Numbered from the stretch's first letter, positions 44,269 through 53,592 are shown. The stretch is 64,000 nucleotides of DNA from Chondrinema litorale (GCF_026250525.1 NZ_CP111059.1:62001-126000); one strand, 5' to 3'. Notes: a model not told the origin generated them from the letters alone. A program made the numbers and translations.

Positions 44269-47200
44269 ATGAGAAAAAGTGTATTCATATTTTTAATTTT
44301 CCTAGGCTTTCAGTTTTGCTGCAACTCTCAATTGTTTGCACAAGAGAAGATTAAGTTTCTGAATTTGAATACCTCTGATGGACTCTCTCAAAACAACATT
44401 CTCGATATTCAAGAAGACTATGTGGGTTTTATCTGGTTGGCTACCGGCGATGGTTTAAACCGCTATGATGGCACCAGTTTTAAAGTTTACAGAAAAGAGC
44501 TAAATACAGGAATAGATTTTTTCAATGTAAATGAGGTTCACGAATCAGCCGACAGTACTTTGTGGATTGGAACCAAAAATGGAGGTTTGTGCAAGTACAA
44601 TCGAAAAGAAGATTCATTCCAGCAATACATCGACCGAGATGGTTATTCCCTTAGTAGAAAATCTGTAAATACCATTGCAGATGATGGCAAAGGCAATCTG
44701 ATTATTTCTTATGAAACCGGAAAGTTGGTCTTACTAGATTTAGAGAAAAATATTTTCTATTGGGATTTCCTAAAATCTTTAACAGACAAATACGAGATTG
44801 AAGCGCTAACTGTAGATCGGGCTGGCAACCTTTGGTTAGGTGCGAATGAAGGAAAAATCATCCATGCTGTTTATGATAATAGCAGCCAATATTACCAAAT
44901 CAAAAAAGAATGTAATACCACCGGTAGAATTAGAAACCTACAGTTTGGAGACAGTGTAATTTGGATTGCTTCTGATGAAGGTGTTTTGAGTTTGAATGTG
45001 GCTTCCGAAGAACTCAACAATCTGCCAGACTTGAATTATCGATTAGAAACTGTTTCTATTTCCGATGTACTCACAGACCAACAAGGTTACTGTTGGATAG
45101 GCACAAGTATTTTGGGTTTGTATCGCTATGACCCAAAGACGGGCGAACTGCTAGATTTTAAAGAAAGAGGCAAAAGTCAGCGTATCGTTGGTAATGGTAT
45201 CACAAGCATTTATTGCGATAAGAATAACAATATTTGGATTGGCACATATGCCTCAGGAGTAAACCTATTTAGTAGGGAAAGGCACCTATTTAAGGAATAT
45301 ATGTTAATAGACGGTAATACAAATCCGTTTAAAGGGTCAAATGTGCCCTGCTTTGCGCTTTCTGATAGTAAAAATATATGGATGGCCAACGGAGGGGAGT
45401 TAAGTCTTCTAAAGACCGGAAAAGCCTATCATTACATCGAGACTGAAAAAGATTCTTTTCAAATACTCAATCAAAAAGTCAATCATTTTTACGAAGACAA
45501 AGCTGGCAATTATTGGATTGGCACTAGAAAACATGGCTTAAAATATTATCGAAAAGGAGAGGGCTTCATTCAAATAGAGCAATTGAAAAATATTTTTGTG
45601 AATGATATGCTCGAAACATCAGACAACAGGTTTTTTATTGCACATAACAAAGGCATAAAAGAAATTACGACTGATCTCAAAGTAAAAGAGATTGCCAATA
45701 ATCATCCCGAAATACAAACTTATGTAATCAGCATTGCACAAGATGTCAACGGAGATTTGCTTATTGGTACCAACAACAGAGGTTTGTTTCGCTATAATGA
45801 AACCCAAGATACCTTGATGAAAATAGGAGGGGAAGAGATAAGCGAACCACTCAATGTTAGCGACATTCTTATAGATCAGCAAGAGCGAATTTGGGTGGGA
45901 AGTTTTGGTGCGGGTTTGCTATTGTACAACCGGAAAGAACATCTTTTAAAGCGAGTAGAGTTTGATATTCTTCCTCCAAGTGATATTGTAAAATCGATTG
46001 AAGAAGACAATGCTGGCAGGATCTGGTTTAGTACCAATAAGGGGATTTCCATGTATGAGCCAGAAACCAAACAGTTGTTTAATTATACCACAGACGATGG
46101 TTTGCAAGGAGATGAGTTTATCATTAATGCCAGTTTAAAAGATGCGGATGGCAATTTGCTTTTCGGTGGTTTCGATGGTTTTAACTATTTTGATCCTTTA
46201 GCATTTCAAGAGCAGAAAACTGAAAATGATGTTTTGGTTTCAGGAATTAATTTTTTGAATGAGAACAACCAAAAAGCCAAAATTCAGCATGACCAAAATG
46301 GAATTATTAAAAGTGCAAAGCTGCCATATTTCTTAAATGATTTCACTATTTCTCTGGCTTCCAGATACTTTGCTTACAAAGAACAGCCTGAGTTTTGGTA
46401 TAAGTTGAGTGGTTACAAGGAAGATTGGGTGCATGTGAAAGGAGCCAATACCATTACCTTTACCAATCTCGATCCGGGTAATTACCAATTGATTGTAGAT
46501 CCATCTAAGCTGCCAACAGAAAATACCCAACTCGAAATATTACAAATAGAAATCAATCCGCCAGTTTGGCAAACTGTTTATGCCTATTTGGCCTACACAG
46601 CTATATTGATTTTTTTAGTGATTTTGTTCAGAAGAAAAACACTGGCAAACGAAAAGCTAAAAGCTGATTTGCGGATAAAAGAACTAGATGCCAAAAAAAT
46701 TATAGAGTTAAATAAACTAAAATCCAGTTTTTTTACCAATGTGTCGCATGAGTTCAGAACGCCGATTACGCTCTTGTTAGGTCCATTAGAAAGCTTAATG
46801 AAATCTACCAGAACCAATGAAAAGCTGTTTTTCAAATACAAATTGATGCATAAAAATGCCAAGGTATTACTGAGGTTGATCAATCAGATTCTTGATACTT
46901 CTAAAATCGAGTTTGGTTTTATGCCTTTGCAAGTTTCAAAAGGGAATATCATTTCTCACATAAGAGATATTTATAGTTCTTTTGAGTTTTTGGCAGATAC
47001 ACATCAGATCAAATACACCTTCGAATGTAATTTCCATAACCTGCAAGCTTATTTTGATAAAGACAAAGTAGAGAAAATCACCTACAACCTGCTTTCTAAT
47101 GCTTTTAAATTCACGAAAGATGGTGGTGAAATTAGTGTGATTCTCAACCTGATTCCATCAAAAGAAAGAAGAGGTTATACAGATCGATTGATTATGACAG

Positions 47201-48294
47201 TTGGCGACAATGGCATTGGCATTAGTAAAGAAAATCTAGAATTGATTTTTTCTAGTTTCTATCAAGGGGAACAGCTTCCTCGACGCGAGCATATTGGTAG
47301 CGGTATCGGGCTTTCACTTACGAAACAATTGGTTAGTTTGCATCAAGGTAAAATTTCTGTGGAGTCTGAGTATGGTAAAGGAAGTTTGTTTTCTGTGGAG
47401 CTACCACTCAACAAAGAGAGTTACCCAGACTTTATCGACGACAATTATAAGGAAAGTCCAGACCGCCAACTCAATCTAGAGTTTGAAGACGAACTGGAAG
47501 CAATCAGTCTTACTTCTAATCCAACAAATCAAACTTACGAAAACTACGATCAGGTACTCATTATCGACGACAACTCAGATATTTTGGATTATCTCAACAT
47601 CGAATTGGGCAATAAATACAGAATTTATCAGGCAACAGATGGCAAATCTGGTTTAGATATGGCGATTAGAAATATTCCAGACCTCATTATTACCGATGTG
47701 ATGATGCCCGGATTAAACGGTTATGAACTTTGCGAAAAACTCAAAAAAGATCCACGAACTAATCATATTCCGGTAATAATTATTACAGCTCTGTCTGAAA
47801 GTAAAGACAAGATTAAGGGCTTGGAGATCGGAGCAGACGATTACATTACTAAACCTTTTAACATGGCGATTCTACAGCAAAGAATCGGAAATATTATTAC
47901 AAACCGAACTAAGCTAAAAAAGCATTATGATGTAAAAGAGACTTTGCCAAATAAAATCCATTTTGAAGATGCGTTTATTCAGCAAGTAGCCGATAAGATT
48001 TTGGAACATATTCAAGAAGAAAATCTAACAGTAGAATCTTTAGCGAGTATGTTTAACATTTCGAGTATGCAACTTTACAGAAAAATTAGGGGAGCCTTAA
48101 ATCTGTCGCCGAATGAGTTTATCCGATTTATCCGCTTAAATTGTGCGGCAAACATCCTCAGAAACCATAAAGAAAAAAACATTGCCGAAGTAGCTTACGA
48201 AGTGGGTTTTAAAGACCCTTCTTACTTTTCGAGATGCTTTAAAAAGCAATTTGAATTGAGCCCCAAAGATTTTGTAAATGAGTTGTTTCTGTGA
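44269..48294 (+). CDS. Hybrid two-component system regulator (propeller sensor, HK, RR, AraC)
   Basis: 1341 residues in one chain. Signal peptide, then a two-component regulator propeller sensor in the periplasm (about 30-700, with repeats around GNLWLGANEGK, GYCWIGTSILGLYRYDPKTG and RIWFSTNKGISMYEP), a Y_Y_Y domain (about 715-780), a membrane helix near 785-803, and a histidine kinase with H827 in NVSHEFRTPITLLLG. The ATPase contains GDNGIGISKENLELIFSSFY and GSGIGLSLTKQLV. The receiver has D1100-D1101 and phospho-acceptor D1143 in ITDVMMPGLNG. A C-terminal AraC HTH (about 1240-1341) ends with EVGFKDPSYFSRCFKKQFEL. This family switches on adjacent SusC/SusD loci in response to glycan pieces, so it most likely controls the pair just upstream. 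Confidence 0.95.
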   Translation: MRKSVFIFLIFLGFQFCCNSQLFAQEKIKFLNLNTSDGLSQNNILDIQEDYVGFIWLATGDGLNRYDGTSFKVYRKELNTGIDFFNVNEVHESADSTLWIGTKNGGLCKYNRKEDSFQQYIDRDGYSLSRKSVNTIADDGKGNLIISYETGKLVLLDLEKNIFYWDFLKSLTDKYEIEALTVDRAGNLWLGANEGKIIHAVYDNSSQYYQIKKECNTTGRIRNLQFGDSVIWIASDEGVLSLNVASEELNNLPDLNYRLETVSISDVLTDQQGYCWIGTSILGLYRYDPKTGELLDFKERGKSQRIVGNGITSIYCDKNNNIWIGTYASGVNLFSRERHLFKEYMLIDGNTNPFKGSNVPCFALSDSKNIWMANGGELSLLKTGKAYHYIETEKDSFQILNQKVNHFYEDKAGNYWIGTRKHGLKYYRKGEGFIQIEQLKNIFVNDMLETSDNRFFIAHNKGIKEITTDLKVKEIANNHPEIQTYVISIAQDVNGDLLIGTNNRGLFRYNETQDTLMKIGGEEISEPLNVSDILIDQQERIWVGSFGAGLLLYNRKEHLLKRVEFDILPPSDIVKSIEEDNAGRIWFSTNKGISMYEPETKQLFNYTTDDGLQGDEFIINASLKDADGNLLFGGFDGFNYFDPLAFQEQKTENDVLVSGINFLNENNQKAKIQHDQNGIIKSAKLPYFLNDFTISLASRYFAYKEQPEFWYKLSGYKEDWVHVKGANTITFTNLDPGNYQLIVDPSKLPTENTQLEILQIEINPPVWQTVYAYLAYTAILIFLVILFRRKTLANEKLKADLRIKELDAKKIIELNKLKSSFFTNVSHEFRTPITLLLGPLESLMKSTRTNEKLFFKYKLMHKNAKVLLRLINQILDTSKIEFGFMPLQVSKGNIISHIRDIYSSFEFLADTHQIKYTFECNFHNLQAYFDKDKVEKITYNLLSNAFKFTKDGGEISVILNLIPSKERRGYTDRLIMTVGDNGIGISKENLELIFSSFYQGEQLPRREHIGSGIGLSLTKQLVSLHQGKISVESEYGKGSLFSVELPLNKESYPDFIDDNYKESPDRQLNLEFEDELEAISLTSNPTNQTYENYDQVLIIDDNSDILDYLNIELGNKYRIYQATDGKSGLDMAIRNIPDLIITDVMMPGLNGYELCEKLKKDPRTNHIPVIIITALSESKDKIKGLEIGADDYITKPFNMAILQQRIGNIITNRTKLKKHYDVKETLPNKIHFEDAFIQQVADKILEHIQEENLTVESLASMFNISSMQLYRKIRGALNLSPNEFIRFIRLNCAANILRNHKEKNIAEVAYEVGFKDPSYFSRCFKKQFELSPKDFVNELFL

Positions 48295-48424
48295 TTGTAT
48301 GAAAACAAAAATGTCTTTCTGAGCGAATTAGAGCCTATTTGTAGAATTTTTACCTGAAATTGAAAGATTTATCCTAACACTTGGCTGGCAGTTCAATCTA
48401 TATTCATGTTTAAAAAATGTGAAT

Positions 48425-49450
48425 ATGAAAACTACGAACTTACTAGTTGAGATTGAAGATAATTCTAAATTGCCCAAGTATCAGCAATTTGTAAATACTA
48501 TACTAGACAAAATAAATTCAGGGGTATTGAAAGAAGGTGATCGGCTGCCTTCTATCATTAATTCGAGCATCGATTTTGACCTTTCGAGAGACACGATTAG
48601 CAGAGCTTACAAAGAGTTGTTTGCCAAAGGCGTAATTACTTCCATTTATCGCAAAGGTTATTTTGTTTCTAACACTTCTACCGTTTCGAGCAAAAAGAGA
48701 GTGCTGTTTATCACTGGCAAATGCAGTACTACCAACCAAATGTTTTACAACCAGATTGCCAGAGAAATGGAAAACCACCATATTCAGACAGATTATATGC
48801 TGAGCCATAACAACCTGAATATTTTAAAAAACATCATCAACAAAGAAGTTGGGAACTATCATATTTTTATTATCGAACCTCAAATTCTTTCTAAAAAAGA
48901 CATCCTAGATTTATTTGATAAAAAAGCGGTGAGGAGTAATATCATTTTTTTGAATGATGATAATGAAGTAGTTCCAAATGGGATAGACCATGTTTCTTTC
49001 AATATAGACGAAGAATTATACAGCATTTTAAGCCGACTAACCAATGATTTAAAACATTATAAAACGCTCAATCTGGTTTTGCCGGAGTTCGAGTATTTTC
49101 CTTCTGGTTTTATTAATGGTTTTTTTAGGTATTGCGACGATCAAAACATTAAAGGCAAAATAGTAGAAGAACTCAAAGAGGTTGAAAAAGAGCACGGATA
49201 TTTTGTGGTAGACGAACATACGCTCTTTTATCTGGCAGAACTAATGGAAAAGAAAGGATTAAAAGCAGGAAAAGATGTGGGTTTAATCACCTTGTTTGAA
49301 AAAGATTATCTCAAATATATGTTTAACGGCATTACTTCTATCAACTGGTTTAGTGGAAAACTTGCCCGATATATCGCTCATTTTATTGTACACAAAAAAG
49401 CCGAAGAGCAACATTGGCCGGCAGTGCTTTACATGAGAAATTCAATTTAG
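48425..49450 (+). CDS. GntR-family transcriptional regulator with LacI-like sensor domain
   Basis: 341 residues from the ATG at 48425 (a GTG lies six bases upstream). The winged HTH is at residues about 12-85: KLPKYQQFVNTILDKINSGV, EGDRLPSIINSSIDFDLSRD, TISRAYKELFAKGVITSIYR, KGYFV. The rest resembles a periplasmic-binding-protein/LacI fold that binds a small ligand (FITGKCSTTNQMFYNQIARE, LFDKKAVRSNIIFLNDDNEV, SGFINGFFRYC). Such Bacteroidota regulators control sugar catabolism. Its position after the hybrid regulator suggests a second layer of control for the susCD locus. Confidence 0.85.
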   Translation: MKTTNLLVEIEDNSKLPKYQQFVNTILDKINSGVLKEGDRLPSIINSSIDFDLSRDTISRAYKELFAKGVITSIYRKGYFVSNTSTVSSKKRVLFITGKCSTTNQMFYNQIAREMENHHIQTDYMLSHNNLNILKNIINKEVGNYHIFIIEPQILSKKDILDLFDKKAVRSNIIFLNDDNEVVPNGIDHVSFNIDEELYSILSRLTNDLKHYKTLNLVLPEFEYFPSGFINGFFRYCDDQNIKGKIVEELKEVEKEHGYFVVDEHTLFYLAELMEKKGLKAGKDVGLITLFEKDYLKYMFNGITSINWFSGKLARYIAHFIVHKKAEEQHWPAVLYMRNSI

Positions 49451-49495
49451 CATACATGTAGTCATAAGTATCAGGATATATTAATGCATGTTCTT

Positions 49496-49530
49496 AGAGC
49501 TTACTATCGGAGGTAGTAAGTTCTTTTTTT
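49496..49530 (+). terminator. Terminator after the GntR-type gene
   Basis: Stem CTTACTA (49500-49506) and TAGTAAG (49514-49520), extended by AGAG/TTCT wobble pairing, is followed by a run of T bases at 49521-49530. It lies 50 bases after the stop codon. Confidence 0.8.
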
Positions 49531-49556
49531 ATCCCTCATTTTATTGTGGTAAACTT

Positions 49557-49564
49557 TATATTTG
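49557..49564 (+). promoter_or_regulatory. Predicted -7 element for the YafY-type regulator
   Basis: TATATTTG matches TAnnTTTG exactly, 19 bases upstream of the ATG at 49584. No matching TTG/TTTG -33 element was found at the usual distance, so the assignment rests on the -7 alone. Confidence 0.4.
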
Positions 49565-49583
49565 AAGCAATTCCTAGAAAATT

Positions 49584-50300
49584 ATGATTGATAAAGAAGA
49601 TATACCCAGACTCTCAAGACTTACAGCTATTTTAACCATTCTTCAATCTGGCAAAGCCATTACTGCTGCAGAACTGGCAGAGAAATTTAGTGTGAGCAAA
49701 AGAACCGCTTATCGCGATTTAAAAGCATTGGAAAGGGCAGGGGTTCCTGTTTTTTCAGAAGAAGGAAAAGGTTTTTCTCTGGTTGATGGTTTCAGGCTGC
49801 CGCCGATTATGTTTACCGAAGAAGAAGCCAATGCGCTCATTACCGCAGAAAAGCTGATCGATAGTGGTAAAGATGATTCACTTATCAAAAACCACAAAGA
49901 AGCAATTTCCAAGATAAAAGCAGTTTTGCGCTACTCTAGCAAAGAAAAAACACATTTGTTGGGAGAACGAATGGTAGTTTTTAATAACTATCAAAAAGAA
50001 ATAACCAGCGATTCGTTGGCATCTGTGCAAATGGCGATTACGCATAATCAACTTATCAAAATTAATTATCATTCTCTGGGCAAAAATGAAAAAACATGTA
50101 GAACAATTGAGCCTTATGCCCTTTACAATAGCAGAGAAAACTGGATTTTAATTGCTTGGTGTAAATTGAGAGATAATTACAGAGAATTTCGACTAGATCG
50201 CATTGATACTTATCAAATAATGCCAGACAAGTTTAAAGATCGAGATTTTGAGTTGATGGAATATTTTAGAATGATTTATCAGTACGACCAGAACCAGTGA
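49584..50300 (+). CDS. YafY-family regulator (HTH_11 and WYL domains)
   Basis: 238 residues. HTH_11 winged helix at residues about 5-65 (SRLTAILTILQSGKAITAAE, LAEKFSVSKRTAYRDLKALE, RAGVPVFSEEGKGFSLVDGF). The WYL domain follows (about 140-225): MAITHNQLIKINYHSLGKNE, RTIEPYALYNSRENWILIAW and LDRIDTYQIM. WYL regulators bind small ligands or nucleic acids and act as repressors or activators. The gene at 50363, encoding a GyrI-like effector-binding protein, is 62 bases downstream; this pair is common in Bacteroidota. Confidence 0.88.
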   Translation: MIDKEDIPRLSRLTAILTILQSGKAITAAELAEKFSVSKRTAYRDLKALERAGVPVFSEEGKGFSLVDGFRLPPIMFTEEEANALITAEKLIDSGKDDSLIKNHKEAISKIKAVLRYSSKEKTHLLGERMVVFNNYQKEITSDSLASVQMAITHNQLIKINYHSLGKNEKTCRTIEPYALYNSRENWILIAWCKLRDNYREFRLDRIDTYQIMPDKFKDRDFELMEYFRMIYQYDQNQ

Positions 50301-50362
50301 CACTGGGTTGTCACACTTCTGTACTAGCATTGTTTTTTTAATCATCTAAAAAATAATATTGA

Positions 50363-50827
50363 ATGGAAACACAGGAGTTAGCATCTTTTAATGTGGTAGG
50401 TTTAGCTGTAAGAAGTACCAACGAAAATAACCAGATTGCTCAAGATATTACTGAGTTGTGGAATGTATTTTTATCTGAAAATGTGATGGCGCAAATTCCA
50501 GGTAAAATTAGCGAAGATATATATTGCATTTATACAGAATACGAATCGGATTATACCAAGCCTTATACTGTGCTTTTGGGTTGTAATGTGGAAAGTTTAA
50601 AGAATATCCCTAAAAAGTTTAAGAGCATTACCATTGAAAATGGACCTTTTAAAAAATTTGTAGCCAAAGGAAATGTCCAACAAGGTTCTGTTTGGGAAGA
50701 ATGGACTAAAATCTGGAATACTGATTTAGACAGGGCTTATGTGGCAGATTTTGAAGTTTATGGTAAAAAAGCGCAAAATCCGGAAGATGCCGAAGTGGAT
50801 ATTTTTATTGGGGTAAAAAGTGCTTAA
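50363..50827 (+). CDS. GyrI-like / AraC effector-binding domain protein
   Basis: 154 residues of stand-alone GyrI-like fold: LASFNVVGLAVRSTNENNQI with QDITELWNVFLSE, the middle YCIYTEYESDYTKPYTVLLG, and the C-terminal half ITIENGPFKKFVAKGNVQQG with WEEWTKIWNTDLDRAYVADF and EVDIFIGVK. This fold binds small hydrophobic or cationic compounds. With the WYL regulator upstream it probably makes a ligand-sensing pair. Confidence 0.85.
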   Translation: METQELASFNVVGLAVRSTNENNQIAQDITELWNVFLSENVMAQIPGKISEDIYCIYTEYESDYTKPYTVLLGCNVESLKNIPKKFKSITIENGPFKKFVAKGNVQQGSVWEEWTKIWNTDLDRAYVADFEVYGKKAQNPEDAEVDIFIGVKSA

Positions 50828-50914
50828 AAAATTAAAGGATGAGAACTATCCCATTGGAGACAGCTCTGCATCACTTTACAACAAATTGCGATTATTAAGT
50901 TGTAGTTTTAATTG

Positions 50915-50937
50915 GGTGAGATTTATTAAATCTCACC
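50915..50937. other. Stem-loop overlapping the OmpA-gene stop codon
   Basis: Arms GGTGAGATTT (50915-50924) and AAATCTCACC (50928-50937) with a three-base loop span the last codons and stop (50926-50928) of the minus-strand OmpA gene. No T-run follows, so it may be a transcript stabiliser or weak bidirectional terminator between the convergent genes. Confidence 0.45.
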
Positions 50938-51600
50938 AGTTTCTGCTTTTTGTTTAAGATCGTCGTTAGCGAAAATCGCAACCTCTACTCTTCTGTTTTG
51001 TTCTCTACCTTCTGGGGTATCGTTAGAAGCAACTGGGTTACTTTCGCCTAAACCTTCTACATTCATTCTGTTAGATTTAATACCTAATCCACTTAAGTAA
51101 GTTTGTACAGATTGAGCTCTTTCTTTAGAAAGTTTTAAGTTATAATTATCTGAACCGATACTATCAGTATATCCTTGGATTACTATATCTGTTTCTGAAT
51201 ATTCGTTCAATGTTTCAGAGAATTTATCTAGTTCATTCTTCACTTCTGCATTCAAATCATCAGAGTCAAAACCGAAAAGGATACCAGAATCAAAAGTTAC
51301 TAGAATACCTTCACCTACTCTTTCTACATCTGCCGAATTACCTAAGTCTTGCTCTAAATCTTCTTTTTGTTTATCCATGTAGCGACCGATTGCTGCACCT
51401 GTTACACCACCAATTGCTGCACCTAAAATGGCTCCCTCTGCTGTGTTACCTGATCTGTTACCGATAATACCGCCTAACGCAGCTCCACTACCTGCTCCAA
51501 TTGCACCACCTTTGGCAGTACCATTCCAACTGTTACAACTTGTACTAAATACCATTCCCGATATTAAAAGTGCGCCTATATATTTTCTTGAAAAGTTCAT
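50926..51600 (-). CDS. OmpA/Pal-family lipoprotein with glycine zipper
   Basis: 224 residues with a lipoprotein signal (Cys in STSC near residue 22). A glycine-zipper membrane section follows (about 30-75, GGAIGAGSGAALGGIIGNRS, AILGAAIGGVTGAAIGRYMD). The peptidoglycan-binding OmpA domain (about 100-212) has IVIQGYTDSIGSDNYNLKLS, KERAQSVQTYL and VASNDTPEGREQNRRVEVAI, with the D and R residues that bind diaminopimelate. It anchors the outer membrane to the cell wall. It heads a minus-strand group of envelope genes (to 53247). Confidence 0.9.
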   Translation of the reverse strand: MNFSRKYIGALLISGMVFSTSCNSWNGTAKGGAIGAGSGAALGGIIGNRSGNTAEGAILGAAIGGVTGAAIGRYMDKQKEDLEQDLGNSADVERVGEGILVTFDSGILFGFDSDDLNAEVKNELDKFSETLNEYSETDIVIQGYTDSIGSDNYNLKLSKERAQSVQTYLSGLGIKSNRMNVEGLGESNPVASNDTPEGREQNRRVEVAIFANDDLKQKAETGEI

Positions 51601-51728
51601 GTGCTATTTGGTTTTTGAGTTTACTGTTATGTTGATACTTGTTGTGTTATTTGGTTTATATGTTGTTATTGGTCTCACTTTCAATAAATTTTATCATTCA
51701 TTGAAAGTGAGTAAATTATATCTTTTTA

Positions 51729-52349
51729 CTAGTAGCTGCTTACTGGGAAGCTAAAACCTACATTAAATCTAAATCCTCTGTTTTTAAAAGTACCGATGTC
51801 TACATTGTCAAGTTCCGACAAGCCAAGATCATATCTGGCATCTAGAATTAAATAGTTTTCACCAGTTATTTTAAAGTCGATACCTGCACCGAGTACGGCA
51901 CCAATCTCATTTTCTTTATAGTTATCTTCGATATCTACTGTAGAACCGTCGATCATCTCATTCTCGGCATTCATTAAAAAGCTCATAGAAGGACCACCAA
52001 AGATTTTAGGTCTAATCCAAGAGTTAGATAAATAGATATTTGCCAATACTGGAATCTCTAAATAAGATACTCTTGTTTCGTCTATTAATGGGTTGTTGTT
52101 ATATGCCGAACCCTCGTTCGAATAGTTAATCTCAGTTGAGATACCTACATTAGAAGTTAAAGGCACTTCACCAAAAACACCAAAAGCAGCTCTACTTAAG
52201 TTTTGTGTTTCAACTTGATCGATGTCGAATTTTGTAAGGTTCATACCACCTTTAAAACCCAACCTTGCTTGTGCGTTTGCTGCATTAAATGCAAGTATAG
52301 AAAGACAGCTGATTATTAAAGTTTTGTAAAAAATATTCAGATTTTTCAT
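51729..52349 (-). CDS. Outer membrane beta-barrel protein (porin family)
   Basis: 206 residues from the ATG at 52349 (an upstream start at 52382 adds 11 residues that do not fit a signal). Signal peptide FYKTLIISCLSILAFNAANAQ. The mature part starts LGFKGGMNLTKF, a common opening of small Bacteroidota 8-strand barrels, with strands NVGISTEINYSNEGSAY, VSYLEIPVLANIYL, PKIFGGPSMSFLMNAENE, EIGAVLGAGIDFKI, LILDARYDLGLSEL, ending GFRFNVGFSFPVSSY. It is a structural or porin-like outer-membrane protein. Same strand as the OmpA and DUF1328 genes. Confidence 0.85.
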   Translation of the reverse strand: MKNLNIFYKTLIISCLSILAFNAANAQARLGFKGGMNLTKFDIDQVETQNLSRAAFGVFGEVPLTSNVGISTEINYSNEGSAYNNNPLIDETRVSYLEIPVLANIYLSNSWIRPKIFGGPSMSFLMNAENEMIDGSTVDIEDNYKENEIGAVLGAGIDFKITGENYLILDARYDLGLSELDNVDIGTFKNRGFRFNVGFSFPVSSY

Positions 52350-52459
52350 TGTAATTTGGTTTAGGTTAAAGTAGGAAGGCATGACTAATACAAAATGTAT
52401 TAACTAATGCTTTGTCATACCTCCCTTAAATATTTATTGATTTGAGGTTAATTAGTTTT

Positions 52460-52627
52460 CTATGGTTTGCCTCTTACGAGTCCCATTAGTAGTGAGATTA
52501 CAAATACTATTAGGAATACAAAGAATAATATTTTAGCAATTGAGGCTGCACCTGCAGCGATACCACCGAATCCAAAGACAGCGGCAATAATTGCTACAAT
52601 TAAGAATATTACTGTCCAGCGTAACAT
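52460..52627 (-). CDS. DUF1328 small membrane protein
   Basis: The ATG at 52627 gives 55 residues and the full DUF1328 sequence (MLRWTVIFLIVAIIAAVFGF, GGIAAGAASIAKILFFVFLI); the longer frame to 52726 adds an unrelated tail. Two hydrophobic helices with a glycine-rich turn are typical. DUF1328 (YtjA-like) proteins are induced by stress and stationary phase in several bacteria. A GCTGC-AATC-GCAGC hairpin lies in the leader (52657-52670). Confidence 0.88.
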   Translation of the reverse strand: MLRWTVIFLIVAIIAAVFGFGGIAAGAASIAKILFFVFLIVFVISLLMGLVRGKP

Positions 52628-52809
52628 GGTTTTAAAGTTTATTTGGTTAAATGAATGCTGCAATCGCAGCTTGTTAAAAAATAAGTTAGTAGATACAGAA
52701 GACTTTGTTCTTACGATGAAGTACACAGGAACAAAGTACTCCTGTACCTGACCAGTTGAAAACCGATCTTATAATATTTTAAGGATGTTTGGTTTTAGAT
52801 TAATATCTA

Positions 52810-53247
52810 TTAGCTATCAAAAAGATTTCTAACTTCTTTACCAAACTCGTCAAGTTCATTGTCAATTTTGGCTGTGGTTACTTCAAAATTTCTTTCAAGT
52901 TCTTCGAAGTTATCTTCTGTAGAATTTTGAATGTCGTTAAGGTCTGCGCTTAACTCTTTTCTAAATTCCATAAGTTCTCCTTTAGCTTCTTTATAGTTTT
53001 CTTTAGTTTCATCTTTTATATCCTCAGATGCATCTTCCATTTTTCTTTCATTGATTTCGATTTCTTCGTCGATCTGATCAATTTTTCTTTGGATGTTTAG
53101 AGCAAGTGCATCTTTCCTTTGTTGGAAATCTGCAGATGTTTCTTCGTAAGCACTTTCAGCAGATTTTTCTGATGATGGTGTGCTACAATTGGTAAAAAAT
53201 AGGGTAGTACCTGCGATTAATGAGAATATCAAAAATTTAGTTTTCAT
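52810..53247 (-). CDS. Coiled-coil lipoprotein, hypothetical
   Basis: 145 residues. Lipoprotein signal with Cys near residue 21 (FFTNC). The mature part from about residue 35 to 140 is a continuous charged coiled coil (ADFQQRKDALALNIQRKIDQ, EINERKMEDASEDIKDETKE, NYKEAKGELMEFRKELSADL, NDIQNSTEDNFEELERNFEV). No family was recognised, but similar lipoproteins accompany OmpA and DUF1328 genes in Cytophagales. A 14-bp inverted repeat lies upstream of its start. Envelope stress role is a guess. Confidence 0.7.
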   Translation of the reverse strand: MKTKFLIFSLIAGTTLFFTNCSTPSSEKSAESAYEETSADFQQRKDALALNIQRKIDQIDEEIEINERKMEDASEDIKDETKENYKEAKGELMEFRKELSADLNDIQNSTEDNFEELERNFEVTTAKIDNELDEFGKEVRNLFDS

Positions 53248-53275
53248 ATCAGTAGTATTTATGTTCTATTCTAAT

Positions 53276-53364
53276 TTATCAATTTGTTATTTGAATAGAC
53301 TATATGAAAATCTAATACCACAGTTTCCTAAAAAGATGAAAAAATAATATTAACAAATTGATAA
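53276..53364. repeat. Pair of inverted 14-bp sequences upstream of the coiled-coil lipoprotein
   Basis: TTATCAATTTGTTA (53276-53289) and TAACAAATTGATAA (53351-53364) are exact reverse complements 61 bases apart. They lie 28 bases upstream of the minus-strand lipoprotein start. They may be two operator sites for a looping regulator or the ends of a tiny lost element. Confidence 0.5.
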
Positions 53365-53521
53365 TCAGTATGTTATTTTGATTTTTTCGACCATGCCAAT
53401 TTTTTTGTTTTAGAAAATACTGTGGTGCGTGCGCAACAATTGTGGGTATTATGTCTACTGAGTTGTTGAAATTGGTATGAAATACTTCACTCCAAATGGC
53501 TTGTAAATCCTGAATTATACA

Positions 53522-53544
53522 TTATTTAGAATTATTCTAAATAA
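53522..53544. promoter_or_regulatory. Metal-regulator-like operator 1 (perfect)
   Basis: Perfect palindrome of arms TTATTTAGAAT and ATTCTAAATAA around one base. The symmetry and the TTTAG/CTAAA halves resemble boxes bound by DtxR/MntR-type metal repressors or Fur. It lies just upstream of the -33 element of the siderophore receptor promoter. Confidence 0.7.
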
Positions 53545-53559
53545 ACTTACTAAAAACTG

Positions 53560-53588
53560 TTGTTTTTTCAGATCGATGGCTATATTTG
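53560..53588 (+). promoter_or_regulatory. Predicted promoter of the siderophore receptor gene
   Basis: TTG (53560-53562), an 18-base spacer and TATATTTG (53581-53588) match the Bacteroidota -33/-7 promoter. The transcription start is expected near 53594, inside operator 2, so a bound repressor would block both elongation and polymerase. The gene starts at 53623. Confidence 0.65.
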
Positions 53589-53592
53589 AGCA

